DNA of 8,754 nucleotides from Oscillospiraceae bacterium (GTDB taxonomy: Bacteria; Bacillota; Clostridia; Oscillospirales; Ruminococcaceae), in assembly GCA_018110855.1 (NCBI GenBank), contig JAGBFZ010000361.1, positions 1 through 8,754 of the forward strand, read 5' to 3'. The notes beneath the pieces are model-generated. The model was not told the DNA's origin. It did no database searches and saw only the letters and a program-made list of their open reading frames with translations. Shown here in pieces: positions 1-7,212 of this stretch (positions are counted from its first letter, which is position 1; each line of letters starts with the position of its first letter). The translations under genes and the position numbers were made by a program.

Positions 1-815
1 AGGGCTACAACTCTATTACCGCAAAGGACCCCGAAAAGGAATTCCTGCCCCAGATAGTTATCATAATAGACGAGATTGCCGATCTGATGATGACCGCATC
101 CGACGACGTGGAGACCTCTATCTGCCGTCTTGCACAGATGGCTCGTGCCGCAGGTATGCACCTTATTATTGCAACACAGCGTCCTACGGTTGATGTTATC
201 ACAGGTCTTATCAAGGCAAATATTCCCTCAAGGATAGCCCTCAAGGTGGCTTCGGGAATAGATTCACGCTCCATCATCAACGAAATAGGCGCAGAAAAGC
301 TCCTCGGAAACGGCGACCTTCTGTATTTCCCAACAGGCTATGCAAAGCCTGTGAGAGTTCAGAACTGCTTTACCTCCGACAAGGAAGTTACAGCGGTTGT
401 GAACTTCATCAAGAACGGCGCAGGTGACGTTACCTACAGCGATGACATTATGAAGGAAATTGAGCAGAACATTCCTCAGCCCAAGGGCGAAAAGGAGAAG
501 CCTGCGGACAATGGCAAGAGCTATGAAGGCTCGGACGAGGACGTTATCGACAGAGCCATCGAATGTGCGGTGGACGCAGGCGGCGCAGGCGTTTCCGTTT
601 CATATTTTCAGAGAAAACTAAAGCTTGGCTACGCAAGAGCCGCCCGTATCATGGACGAGCTTGAGGAGCTGGGCGTTGTTGGTCCCTTTGAGGGAGCAAA
701 GCCAAGGCAGGTGCTTATGACAAGGGAGATGTTCCTGCAGAGAAAGCTCAGCGGAAACGGCAGCTCTTCGGCTGAACCTGCAAACGAGAATGAGGACGTA
801 CCCTTTGACGAGTAA
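1..815 (+). CDS. ftsK: DNA translocase FtsK/SpoIIIE, C-terminal part (5' end outside the window)
   Basis: Family: this is the motor and DNA-reading end of a membrane-anchored, ATP-driven DNA pump that moves chromosomal DNA through the division or sporulation septum. Seen: the reading frame is open from base 3. It starts just upstream of a hydrophobic strand ending in Asp-Glu (bases 69-74), the Walker B motif, followed by ADLMM. Next come the family-typical stretches RLAQMARAAGMHLIIATQRP, DVITGLIKANIPSRIA and GAEKLLGNGDLLY. A charged linker (about bases 460-540) leads to a winged-helix gamma domain with YFQRKLKLGYARAARIMDEL and VVGPFEGAKPRQVL, the module that reads oriented chromosomal motifs (KOPS/SRS) in this family. 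The protein ends in a short acidic tail, DVPFDE. Walker A, the membrane segments and the start lie upstream. FtsK and SpoIIIE cannot be told apart from this part alone. It is the first visible gene of the + strand run. Confidence 0.96.
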   Translation, partial: GYNSITAKDPEKEFLPQIVIIIDEIADLMMTASDDVETSICRLAQMARAAGMHLIIATQRPTVDVITGLIKANIPSRIALKVASGIDSRSIINEIGAEKLLGNGDLLYFPTGYAKPVRVQNCFTSDKEVTAVVNFIKNGAGDVTYSDDIMKEIEQNIPQPKGEKEKPADNGKSYEGSDEDVIDRAIECAVDAGGAGVSVSYFQRKLKLGYARAARIMDELEELGVVGPFEGAKPRQVLMTREMFLQRKLSGNGSSSAEPANENEDVPFDE

Positions 816-834
816 TATACAGTCCTAAAAGGGG

Positions 835-1155
835 ATGAAAAAGGTTATGAACCGCAATGCATCTATAAAGCTCAGAGTGATTTTGCTGATATCACTCCCC
901 ATATTATTTTTATTGTCGGCGGTGCTTACAGTGCTGTTTCTGTGCGGCATTATCGCAAATGAGGATATTCCCTATCTGTGCTTTGCCCTGTCCATGCTTT
1001 TAAACTCAGTGGGCATTATAACAAATGCTTATGTAAAAAAAGATATGGATAAAGCTATTCCCCAGAAGCTTGCAGGCAAGGGATTTATGATATTCTGGAT
1101 CGTGACAGCAGCGGCATGGCTCATAAGCTATGTGCTGTTTGTATTTTTAAAATAA
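835..1155 (+). CDS. small membrane protein, function unknown
   Basis: I do not recognise a family. The 106-residue product is very hydrophobic, with predicted membrane helices at about residues 15-40, 45-66 and 83-105. Short basic stretches lie at the N-terminus ([14 protein letters not shown]) and in the loop at residues 67-82 ([12 protein letters not shown]), which suggests small cytosolic ends. The start is uncertain. The only purine-rich site, AAAAGGGG at 827-834, touches the ATG at 835 directly. An in-frame ATG at 847 would have that site 12 bases upstream and give a 102-residue protein; neither spacing is ideal. The gene begins 19 bases after the translocase stop and ends 19 bases before the radical SAM gene, so co-transcription is likely. 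There is no catalytic motif. The reading as a real gene rests on its tight fit in the run and its coherent membrane profile. Confidence 0.78.
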   Translation: MKKVMNRNASIKLRVILLISLPILFLLSAVLTVLFLCGIIANEDIPYLCFALSMLLNSVGIITNAYVKKDMDKAIPQKLAGKGFMIFWIVTAAAWLISYVLFVFLK

Positions 1156-1174
1156 GAATTTATCAGGTGATAAT

Positions 1175-3106
1175 ATGCCATTTTTACCGATTTCAAAAGC
1201 CGATATGACCGAGAGAGGGATAGACCGGCTTGACTTTATCTGCATAACGGGTGACAGCTATGTAGACCACCCGTCCTTCGGCATATCCATAATTTCCCGA
1301 ATGATAGAGGACCGGGGCTTTACCGTCGGCATAATCGCCCAGCCCGACTGGAGAAGCGACTCGGATTTTAAAAAGCTGGGCGCTCCGAAATATGCCTTCC
1401 TCATAACAGGCGGAAATATCGACTCAATGGTGGCGCATTACACAAGCGCAAAGAAAAAGCGCTCTGATGACGCATATACCGCAGGAGGAAAAGCGGGAAA
1501 GCGTCCCGACAGGGCAACTATTGTATATTCCAAGGCGGTCAAGCGTATATTCGGACAAGATATGCCCGTTGCCATAGGGGGACTTGAGGCTTCACTCAGA
1601 CGCTTTGCCCACTATGATTACTGGGATGATTCCGTCCGCCCCTCCATACTTGAGGACAGCGGCGCAGACCTTCTCATGTACGGCATGAGCGAGCATCAGA
1701 TAGCGGAGATATGCACAAGGCTTGCCAAAGGCGAAAAAATGTCCGAGCTTCGTGATATCAGGGGAACCGCATATCTCTGCGACCCGAGAGAAACTCCCTA
1801 CGGCGCTGCGGAATGTCCCTCCTATGCACAGGTAAAGGAAAACAAGGAGGAATATGCCAAGGCCTGCAAAATTCAGTATGATATGCAGGACGAGATATAC
1901 GGCAAGACCGTTATTCAGCGGCAATCGAGCAAAATGCTTGTTCAGCTGCCCCCCTCCTATTCACTCACCACACCCGAGCTTGACCATGTTTACGAGCTGC
2001 CCTATATGCGCACCTATCACCCCATATATGAGAAAGAAGGCGGCGTTCCGGGCATACAGGAGGTGGAGTTTTCCATCACCCACAACAGAGGCTGCTTCGG
2101 CAACTGCAATTTCTGCTCCATAGCTCTCCATCAGGGTCGGAGAATATCCGTAAGAAGCAAGGAGAGTATCCTGAGAGAAGCGGAGCTTCTTACAACTCTG
2201 CCAAATTTCAAGGGATATATCCACGATGTGGGCGGACCAACGGCAAATTTCCGTGCCCCATCATGCACTCATCAGCTGACCCATGGACTGTGCAAAGGAA
2301 AAAAATGCCTTGCACCCGAGCCGTGCAGAAATCTTGAGGTAGACCACACCGAATATCTGGATATTCTTCGGGATATCCGAAAAATAAAGGGCGTTAAAAA
2401 GGTATTTATCCGCAGCGGTATTCGCTACGATTATCTGATAGAGGATAAAAACGAGGAATTTATGCGGGAGCTTATCGAGCATCATGTGAGCGGACAGCTG
2501 AAGGTCGCTCCCGAGCATTGCTCAGCCGCAGTCCTTGACATGATGGGCAAGCCCCACATCGAAGCATACAAGAAATTTCAGGACAAGTTCTATAAGATAA
2601 CAGGAAAAATAGGCAAGGAGCAGTATCTTGTCCCCTATCTCATGTCCTCCCACCCGGGCAGCACACTGAAAGAAGCGGTGGAGCTTGCGCTTTTCCTTAA
2701 AAGCCTTAAAATGCGCCCCGAGCAGGTGCAGGATTTTTATCCCACTCCGGGAACCATATCCACCTGTATGTTTTACACAGGGCTTGATCCCTACACCATG
2801 AAAAAGGTGTATGTACCGAGGACAGCAGAGGAAAAGGGTATGCAGAGAGCGCTTTTGCAGTATTTCCGTCCTCAGAATCAAAGGAAATGCATTGAGGCAC
2901 TTATCAAGGCGCACCGTACCGATCTTATCGGAAACGGAAAGGAATGTCTTGTCCGCCCCGACGAGCAGTATAATGCATATCTCAGGGAAAAGTCAATGGC
3001 AAAAAACTCCGCTAAAAACGGAAAACGAAATCCTTCGGGCAGAAACACAGCTCATTCAAAAGGACGGAATGATAAATGGCAAAAAGGAAAAAGCAGACGT
3101 GGGTAA
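1175..3106 (+). CDS. ygiQ: YgiQ family (UPF0313) radical SAM protein
   Basis: Family: YgiQ proteins are large radical SAM enzymes whose reaction is not established. Seen: the 643 residues follow the family layout. The N-terminal part has [28 protein letters not shown] and IIAQPDW, then the [20 protein letters not shown] stretch (about residues 136-155). The core carries the 4Fe-4S cluster motif CxxxCxxC at Cys307, Cys311 and Cys314, in [20 protein letters not shown]. Later come [31 protein letters not shown] and [10 protein letters not shown]. The C-terminal DUF3362-like part has [12 protein letters not shown]. The final 35 or so residues are rich in Lys, Arg, Asn and Ser and look disordered. 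AGGTGA at 1165-1170, 4 bases before the ATG, supports the start. The last 31 bases overlap the next gene in another frame, which suggests coupled translation. Membership is firm; the substrate is unknown. Confidence 0.95.
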   Translation: MPFLPISKADMTERGIDRLDFICITGDSYVDHPSFGISIISRMIEDRGFTVGIIAQPDWRSDSDFKKLGAPKYAFLITGGNIDSMVAHYTSAKKKRSDDAYTAGGKAGKRPDRATIVYSKAVKRIFGQDMPVAIGGLEASLRRFAHYDYWDDSVRPSILEDSGADLLMYGMSEHQIAEICTRLAKGEKMSELRDIRGTAYLCDPRETPYGAAECPSYAQVKENKEEYAKACKIQYDMQDEIYGKTVIQRQSSKMLVQLPPSYSLTTPELDHVYELPYMRTYHPIYEKEGGVPGIQEVEFSITHNRGCFGNCNFCSIALHQGRRISVRSKESILREAELLTTLPNFKGYIHDVGGPTANFRAPSCTHQLTHGLCKGKKCLAPEPCRNLEVDHTEYLDILRDIRKIKGVKKVFIRSGIRYDYLIEDKNEEFMRELIEHHVSGQLKVAPEHCSAAVLDMMGKPHIEAYKKFQDKFYKITGKIGKEQYLVPYLMSSHPGSTLKEAVELALFLKSLKMRPEQVQDFYPTPGTISTCMFYTGLDPYTMKKVYVPRTAEEKGMQRALLQYFRPQNQRKCIEALIKAHRTDLIGNGKECLVRPDEQYNAYLREKSMAKNSAKNGKRNPSGRNTAHSKGRNDKWQKGKSRRG

Positions 3107-4080
3107 TAACAAAGCTTCTTAAAATGCTCCCCACAGCCCTGCTTGTAATGCTGATGTGCGTGGGGATATGTCTCGGAGCACTTATCGAAACGGGACTTGT
3201 TTCCCTGACAGGAGTTCAGCAGGCAATAGGCTTTGCCCCGTCCGAAACGCCTGAGGGAGCTGATATCCCCGATGAAGCGAAGAGCTTTTCCGTTCATGTA
3301 ATAGATGTGGGTCAGGGAGACAGTATCCTCATTCTCGCAGGCGGGAAAAGCATTCTCATTGACGCAGGCGAAAAGGAATACGGCAAAAAAGTGGTTTCTT
3401 TCATAAAGGAAAAGGGCATTGAAAAGCTTGATTATATAATCGCCACCCACCCCCATTCCGATCATATAGGCGGCATGGCGGAGGTCATATCCTCGGTGGG
3501 AGCGGAAAAGATAATCGTTCCCAAGCTCCCCGATAATATGGTACCCACAACGAGGGTATATGAGAATTTTCTTAAATCGGTAAAAAGCAGCGGCGGAAAG
3601 CTTACTGCTGCAAAGGCGGGAATGGTTTACAATATTGCCGAGATAAACGGTCTGCCCGTTAAAATGACTGTCCTCACTCCCTGCGAGGGAGCGGAATATG
3701 ACGATCTCAATAATTATTCCGTTGCGGTGAGGGTGGATTACAACCGCATTTCATGGCTGTTAGCGGGCGATCTTTCGGAAGAGGGAGAAAAAGACCTCAT
3801 AAAAAGCGGGGCTGACATTGATGTTACGGCATACAAGGTCTCCCATCACGGAAGCTCGTCCTCTTCTACGGATAAGCTGCTTGAACGTATCACTCCGAGA
3901 TTATGCGTCATCTCATGCGGCGAGGGAAATTCCTACGGACACCCCCATAAGGAAACCATGAACAGACTTTCGGAATACACAAGCAGCATTTACCGAACCG
4001 ATATCCGCTCCACAGTTTCCGTTTATTCCGACGGAACAAAACTATATGTAGCAAAAAGCTCATCACAGGGAGGCGAGTAA
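3076..4080 (+). CDS. membrane-tethered or secreted ComEC/Rec2-like metallo-beta-lactamase-fold hydrolase
   Basis: Seen: a basic N-terminus (MAKRKK) is followed by one hydrophobic segment at about residues 18-38, a signal anchor or signal peptide, so the catalytic part probably faces outward. The domain opens with [10 protein letters not shown] (74-83), typical of the hydrolase domain of ComEC/Rec2. Metal-binding motif HxHxDH is complete: His125, His127, Asp129, His130. Further conserved pieces are LLAGDL with Asp232, KVSHHGS with His257 and His258, and SYGHPH (286-291). At 334 residues it has no competence DNA channel, so this is the stand-alone form and not ComEC itself. Family knowledge suggests a phosphodiesterase or nuclease; the substrate is not known. 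The start at 3076 lies inside the end of ygiQ, with a weak AAAAGGA at 3057-3063. The next in-frame ATG (3124) would cut into the hydrophobic segment. The DUF3006 gene follows immediately, a recurrent pairing. Confidence 0.92.
   Translation: MAKRKKQTWVITKLLKMLPTALLVMLMCVGICLGALIETGLVSLTGVQQAIGFAPSETPEGADIPDEAKSFSVHVIDVGQGDSILILAGGKSILIDAGEKEYGKKVVSFIKEKGIEKLDYIIATHPHSDHIGGMAEVISSVGAEKIIVPKLPDNMVPTTRVYENFLKSVKSSGGKLTAAKAGMVYNIAEINGLPVKMTVLTPCEGAEYDDLNNYSVAVRVDYNRISWLLAGDLSEEGEKDLIKSGADIDVTAYKVSHHGSSSSSTDKLLERITPRLCVISCGEGNSYGHPHKETMNRLSEYTSSIYRTDIRSTVSVYSDGTKLYVAKSSSQGGE
4067..4073 (+). promoter_or_regulatory. Shine-Dalgarno site of the DUF3006 gene
   Basis: AGGGAGG lies inside the last codons of the hydrolase gene, 8 bases before the ATG at 4082. 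It is the strongest ribosome site in this part of the run. Because it overlaps coding sequence and the stop and start are one base apart, translation of the two genes is probably coupled. Confidence 0.8.
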
Positions 4081-4081
4081 A

Positions 4082-4288
4082 ATGCTTATACTTGAACGGC
4101 TTCGTGATGACATTGCGGTGATTTCCGATGATAACGGGGAATTTACCGTTCCTGCCCATATGGTAACGGGCTGTCATGAGGGAGACGTGATATATCTCTC
4201 GGGAGACGTTTACCTTACCGATACAGCCGCCACCGAAAAGCGGCATATGGAAATACTATCGCTTCAGAATTCCCTATGGGAAGAATGA
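4082..4288 (+). CDS. DUF3006 family protein
   Basis: Seen: a 68-residue acidic protein opening with MLILERLRDDIAVISDDNGEFTVPAHMV. This fits the DUF3006 pattern: a short beta-rich start of the type 'xxDRIEGDxAVLE..DG....VP', a central GDVIYLSGDVY (a 'KEGDVL' equivalent), and a C-terminal charged helix (ATEKRHMEILSLQNSLWEE). No catalytic residues, cysteine pairs or signal peptide are visible, so it is probably a small cytosolic protein. Known: DUF3006 genes often sit directly beside stand-alone ComEC-like hydrolase genes, which is exactly the case here with a one-base gap. Inference: it may modulate or assist that hydrolase. However, the hydrolase domain is predicted to lie outside the membrane, so direct contact is not assured. 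The start is well set by its ribosome site. Length is normal for the family. Confidence 0.87.
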   Translation: MLILERLRDDIAVISDDNGEFTVPAHMVTGCHEGDVIYLSGDVYLTDTAATEKRHMEILSLQNSLWEE

Positions 4289-4308
4289 TATACACAAATA
4301 AAAATGAA

Positions 4309-4315
4309 AGAGGGG
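4309..4315 (+). promoter_or_regulatory. Shine-Dalgarno site that fixes the start of the RpiR-type regulator
   Basis: AGAGGGG lies 6 bases before the ATG at 4322. The ATG at 4304 is in the same frame but sits before this site and has only AT-rich sequence upstream. The 4322 start is therefore preferred, giving a 292-residue protein. Confidence 0.75.
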
Positions 4316-4321
4316 CTTACC

Positions 4322-5200
4322 ATGCAGAATAATCTGCCTGCAATGCTTACTGAAAGACTGCCGAAATTATCAAAGGGTCATAAAAAGATCGCCGAATACA
4401 TTCTCAGTCATTATGACAAGGCAGCCTTTATGACGGCGTCAAAGCTGGGAAATATCGTAGGAGTCAGCGAATCCACTGTAGTCCGCTTTGCAACGGAGCT
4501 GGGCTTCGAGGGCTATCCCGAAATGCAGAAGGCACTAAAGGAATTTACAAGCAACAAGCTCACCACCGTTCAGCGAATGAACGTAATGAACGATCAGCTT
4601 GCAGGAGAGGACGTGCTGAGCAGAGTTCTGAATTTCGACATCGAGCAGATAAGAAAGACCCTTGAGGAAACGGACAAAGAGAGCTTTTATACCACTGTTG
4701 ACGCTCTTGCGGACGCAAAGACCATTTACGTTATCGGCGCAAGATCGGCTTCGGTGCTGGCACGTTTTATTGTGTTCTATTTCAATATCATGTTTGATAA
4801 TGTTAAGATAATCCATACCACAAGTACAAGCGAAATGTTCGAGCAGATACTCGGTATCGGCGAGGGAGACATAATGATAGGCGTCAGCTTCCCCCGCTAT
4901 TCAAAACATACCGTAAAAGCGTTCAGATACGCTCACGAAAACGGCGCAAAGGTCATCGCCATCACCGACAGCAAGGCGTCTCCGCTGGCGCAGTATGCAG
5001 ATCATCTGCTCCTTGCCCACAGCGATATGGCTTCCTTTGCAGACTCACTCGTTGCGCCTCTCAGCCTGATAAACGCCCTTATTTCCGCAGTGGGAATGAG
5101 AAAGCAGGAGTATGTATCCAAAAACTTCGAGCGTCTTGAGGAGATATGGGAAAAATACGAGGTATATGAAAAGACTGACGACAAGGATTTCAGCTTGTAA
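4322..5200 (+). CDS. MurR/RpiR family transcriptional regulator (HTH + SIS)
   Basis: Family: these regulators bind DNA through an N-terminal helix-turn-helix and sense a phosphorylated sugar or amino sugar through a C-terminal SIS domain. Seen: residues 1-77 carry the domain with LPKLSKGHKKIAEYILSH, then MTASKLGNIVGVSESTVVRF (the recognition helices) and LGFEGYPEMQKALKE. A helical linker (about 80-125) leads to the SIS domain at about 130-258, with TIYVIGARSASVLA, the loop SFPRYSKHTVKA, and VIAITDSKASPLAQYADHLL. Length is 292 residues, typical. The C-terminal tail is charged and probably a helix. The gene starts 33 bases after the DUF3006 stop and ends 17 bases before the next start. No sugar uptake, N-acetylmuramate or phosphosugar enzyme gene is near, so its effector and targets cannot be read from context. 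No clear operator palindrome was seen upstream. Confidence 0.93.
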   Translation: MQNNLPAMLTERLPKLSKGHKKIAEYILSHYDKAAFMTASKLGNIVGVSESTVVRFATELGFEGYPEMQKALKEFTSNKLTTVQRMNVMNDQLAGEDVLSRVLNFDIEQIRKTLEETDKESFYTTVDALADAKTIYVIGARSASVLARFIVFYFNIMFDNVKIIHTTSTSEMFEQILGIGEGDIMIGVSFPRYSKHTVKAFRYAHENGAKVIAITDSKASPLAQYADHLLLAHSDMASFADSLVAPLSLINALISAVGMRKQEYVSKNFERLEEIWEKYEVYEKTDDKDFSL

Positions 5201-5217
5201 ATCGGGAGGTCTGACAG

Positions 5218-5748
5218 ATGAAGAAGCTCATCGGAATATTTTTTGAAAAAGCTCTTATGACAGTGGGAGTATTATGGACAGGATTCTGCGTGCTGGGTCT
5301 TGCCGCCACAATCGCAAGGGAGGAGCATCACGATAACATTCCCTTCGTCATTGTCTGCCTCGGCATCGGCATTTTTATGGTACTGTCCGCAAAGAAAAAG
5401 GGAAAGCTCAGAAACCGTGCAGAGGTATATGCAATGTGCCTTGCGGACAAGCCCGAATCCGAGCTTGCGGAAATTGCGAAAACAATGAACATACCCCTTG
5501 AGCAGACAGTAAGGGAGCTTGAGGAGCTTATCAACAAGGATTATCTCAACAATATCTACATTGACAGAGCCGAGGGCAGAGTGAAGATATTATCCGAGGA
5601 TAAGGGCGGTCTGCGGCTCATCAACGGCTACCGCTTCGTTACCTGTAAAAGCTGCGGAGCGTCAAACAGGATAACAGGCAGCGCCGAGGGCAAAAGGTGC
5701 AGCTACTGCAAGGCACCTCTGACCGAAGGCTCCGAAATAAAAAACTGA
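5218..5748 (+). CDS. two-helix membrane protein with winged-helix-like segment and zinc ribbon
   Basis: I do not recognise a named family. Seen: 176 residues in three parts. Two membrane helices (about 12-32 and 41-58) are separated by a short polar loop with EEHHDN and followed by the basic stretch KKKGKLRNR, which places the rest in the cytosol. Residues 66-120 look like a small helical domain ending in a strand-turn-strand: AEVYAMCLADKPESELAEIAKTMNIPLEQTVRELEELINKDYLNNIYID. That matches the layout of a winged helix, though DNA binding is only a guess. The end has a four-cysteine zinc ribbon, Cys143-x2-Cys146 and Cys161-x2-Cys164. GGGAGG at 5204-5209, 8 bases before the ATG, makes the start firm. 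It lies between the RpiR-type regulator and the flavoprotein with short gaps on both sides, so it is probably co-transcribed. Confidence 0.84.
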   Translation: MKKLIGIFFEKALMTVGVLWTGFCVLGLAATIAREEHHDNIPFVIVCLGIGIFMVLSAKKKGKLRNRAEVYAMCLADKPESELAEIAKTMNIPLEQTVRELEELINKDYLNNIYIDRAEGRVKILSEDKGGLRLINGYRFVTCKSCGASNRITGSAEGKRCSYCKAPLTEGSEIKN

Positions 5749-5763
5749 AAGGCAGCTTTTTTT

Positions 5764-6993
5764 ATGGCAGACTGCATTATAATAGGCGGCGGCGCAGCAG
5801 GGCTTATGGCGGCGGTGACAGCCGCAGACTATGGCAAGAGCGTGATTCTCTTTGAGAAAAATCCCCGTGTGGGCAGAAAGCTGCTCATAACGGGAAAGGG
5901 CAGATGCAACGTCACAAACAACTGTGACAGGGAAGACTTTTTTGCAAATATCCCTTGTAACGGACGGTTTCTTTATTCGTCCTATTCCGCTTTTGACTGC
6001 AATGATACCATGGCATTTTTTGAAAATCTGGGCGTACCCCTTAAAACCGAGCGTGGAAACAGAGTATTCCCCGTCAGCGACAGAGCGGAGGATATCGTTA
6101 TCGCCTTCGAACGTGCGATAAAGGAGCGTTCGGACAGAATTACGGTAAAAAACGCAAAGGTGACAAGGATACTTACGGAAAACGGTGCTGTTACGGGAGT
6201 ATCGGCGGACGGGGCAGCATATCATGCAAGATCGGTGCTTATCGCCTCGGGAGGACGTTCATATCCGAAAACAGGCTCTGACGGAGACGGATATCGGTTT
6301 GCAAAGGAGCTTGGACATAAGGTAATTCCCCTGCGCCCGTCGCTTGTCCCCATGGTCAGCGAGGAAAGCTGGTGCAGCAAGGCAATGGGACTTTCCCTGA
6401 AAAATATTACCCTTACCCTCATTGACGGCGAAAACGGCAAAAAGCTATACTCCGAAATGGGAGAAATGCTTTTCACCCATTTCGGAGTTTCGGGACCTCT
6501 GGTATTATCCGCATCGGGGCATATCCGCAAAATGGAGCGGGGACGCTACAAGCTGATCATCGACTTAAAGCCTGCCCTTGACGAAAAAACACTTGATAAC
6601 AGACTTCAGCGTGATTTCTCGGAAAATGCAAACAGGGATTTTGCAAACAGTCTCGGAAAGCTCCTTCCCGCAAAGCTCATTCCCGTGATCGTGGAGCTTT
6701 CGGGTATCCCCGGGGACAAAAAGGTGAATCAGATATCCAAAAAAGAGCGGACTGAGCTAATGCATCTGCTTAAAAATCTAACGGTGACAATAAAGGATTT
6801 CCGTTCCATCGACGAAACGATAGTTACGGGCGGAGGCGTTTCGGTAAATGAAATAAACCCCAAAACCATGGAGTCAAAGCTCGTAAGCGGGCTTTATTTC
6901 GCGGGAGAGGTCATTGACGCCGACGCATACACAGGGGGCTTTAATTTGCAGATTGCCTTTTCCACAGGGTACGCAGCGGGAATGAATATGTAA
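5764..6993 (+). CDS. FAD-dependent oxidoreductase of the YhiN/HI0933/BaiN family
   Basis: Family: cytosolic flavoproteins annotated as NAD(P)/FAD-dependent oxidoreductase or 'aminoacetone oxidase family FAD-binding enzyme'. A clostridial member, BaiN, is linked to bile acid dehydroxylation, but most members have no proven substrate. Seen: the Rossmann nucleotide loop IIGGGAAGLMAA (GxGxxG at Gly8, Gly10, Gly13), the family signature GRKLLITGKGRCNVTN at 37-52, ASGGRSYPKTGSDGDGY in the middle, MLFTHFGVSGPLVL, and TGGGVSVNEINPKTMES from 355. The C-terminal FAD-contact stretch is LYFAGEVIDADAYTGGFNLQIAFSTGYAAG (Gly381, Glu382, Asp385, Gly391, Gly392). The 409 residues are a normal full length with no break. 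The ribosome site GAAAGG (5747-5752) overlaps the previous stop, with a long 11-base gap to the ATG. It is the last gene of the + strand run. Bile acid activity should not be assumed. Confidence 0.94.
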   Translation: MADCIIIGGGAAGLMAAVTAADYGKSVILFEKNPRVGRKLLITGKGRCNVTNNCDREDFFANIPCNGRFLYSSYSAFDCNDTMAFFENLGVPLKTERGNRVFPVSDRAEDIVIAFERAIKERSDRITVKNAKVTRILTENGAVTGVSADGAAYHARSVLIASGGRSYPKTGSDGDGYRFAKELGHKVIPLRPSLVPMVSEESWCSKAMGLSLKNITLTLIDGENGKKLYSEMGEMLFTHFGVSGPLVLSASGHIRKMERGRYKLIIDLKPALDEKTLDNRLQRDFSENANRDFANSLGKLLPAKLIPVIVELSGIPGDKKVNQISKKERTELMHLLKNLTVTIKDFRSIDETIVTGGGVSVNEINPKTMESKLVSGLYFAGEVIDADAYTGGFNLQIAFSTGYAAGMNM

Positions 6994-7040
6994 AAATATG
7001 AGCATATGCCAAATCAAAAAGGCATATGCTCAATATTTTT
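6992..7040 (+). terminator. intrinsic terminator ending the + strand gene run
   Basis: An 11-bp perfect stem, GAGCATATGCC (7000-7010) with GGCATATGCTC (7021-7031), encloses a 10-base A-rich loop. After one unpaired A (7032) the stem continues for eight A/T pairs: AAAAATAT (6992-6999) with ATATTTTT (7033-7040). The 3' side of this outer stem is the T-run expected of a Rho-independent terminator. The hairpin begins inside the TAA stop (6991-6993) of the flavoprotein gene. The A-run also makes it plausible in the reverse direction. Confidence 0.88.
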
Positions 7041-7061
7041 ATCAGAATATTTTTTATACTT

Positions 7062-7210
7062 ATTCTACATCGTTCTGTAGACAAGGACGGCAGATAGAAT
7101 TACGTCAATCTAGGAAAGCGACCGCAGCAAGGCTTGCCGCCTTGCAAGGGAGCTTGATGACGAGTGACGTAATTATTGCTGTCGTATCTGTCTACAGGTT
7201 GATGTAGAAT
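7062..7210. repeat. 149-base imperfect inverted repeat, MITE-like or REP-like element
   Basis: The ends are a perfect 10-base inverted repeat, ATTCTACATC (7062-7071) and GATGTAGAAT (7201-7210). Moving inward, TGTAGACA (7076-7083) pairs with TGTCTACA (7189-7196). An imperfect stretch follows, then AATTACGTCA (7098-7107) with TGACGTAATT (7165-7174). The centre is GC-rich and carries a 7-bp hairpin, GCAAGGC (7127-7133) with GCCTTGC (7139-7145). The whole could fold as one long rod-like hairpin in DNA or RNA. TTATT occurs at 7060-7064 and 7210-7214 and could be a target-site duplication, but in such AT-rich sequence this may be chance. The right end is 2 bases past the stop of the exported FN3 protein gene, so on the - strand it would form the mRNA 3' end. 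It lacks a clear T-run on that side. No protein is encoded. Whether it is multicopy cannot be seen here. Confidence 0.75.
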
Positions 7211-7212
7211 TA

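Noticed and set aside
2522..2914. 130-codon - strand ORF inside ygiQ, with similar ones at 1592-1924, 1961-2224 and 2261-2518
   Set aside because: These are by-products of the codon pattern of the strongly supported radical SAM gene. None has start signals or recognisable motifs.
3052..3465. 137-codon - strand ORF opposite the hydrolase start
   Set aside because: It lies opposite the well-supported metal-binding part of the hydrolase gene and shows no family features.
4304..4321. Earlier ATG for the RpiR-type regulator
   Set aside because: The good ribosome site AGAGGGG lies downstream of this ATG and 6 bases before the ATG at 4322.
5662..6225. 187-codon - strand ORF opposite the flavoprotein start
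   Set aside because: Although long, it is antisense to the FAD-binding signature region. The + strand product has all family motifs, while this one has none.
5764..6993. Naming the flavoprotein as the bile acid enzyme BaiN
   Set aside because: The family is broad and no other bile acid genes are present, so only the family level is supported.
6998..7207. 69-codon + strand ORF after the flavoprotein gene
   Set aside because: It runs straight through the terminator hairpin and the long inverted repeat, has no ribosome site and gives a protein with no coherent composition.
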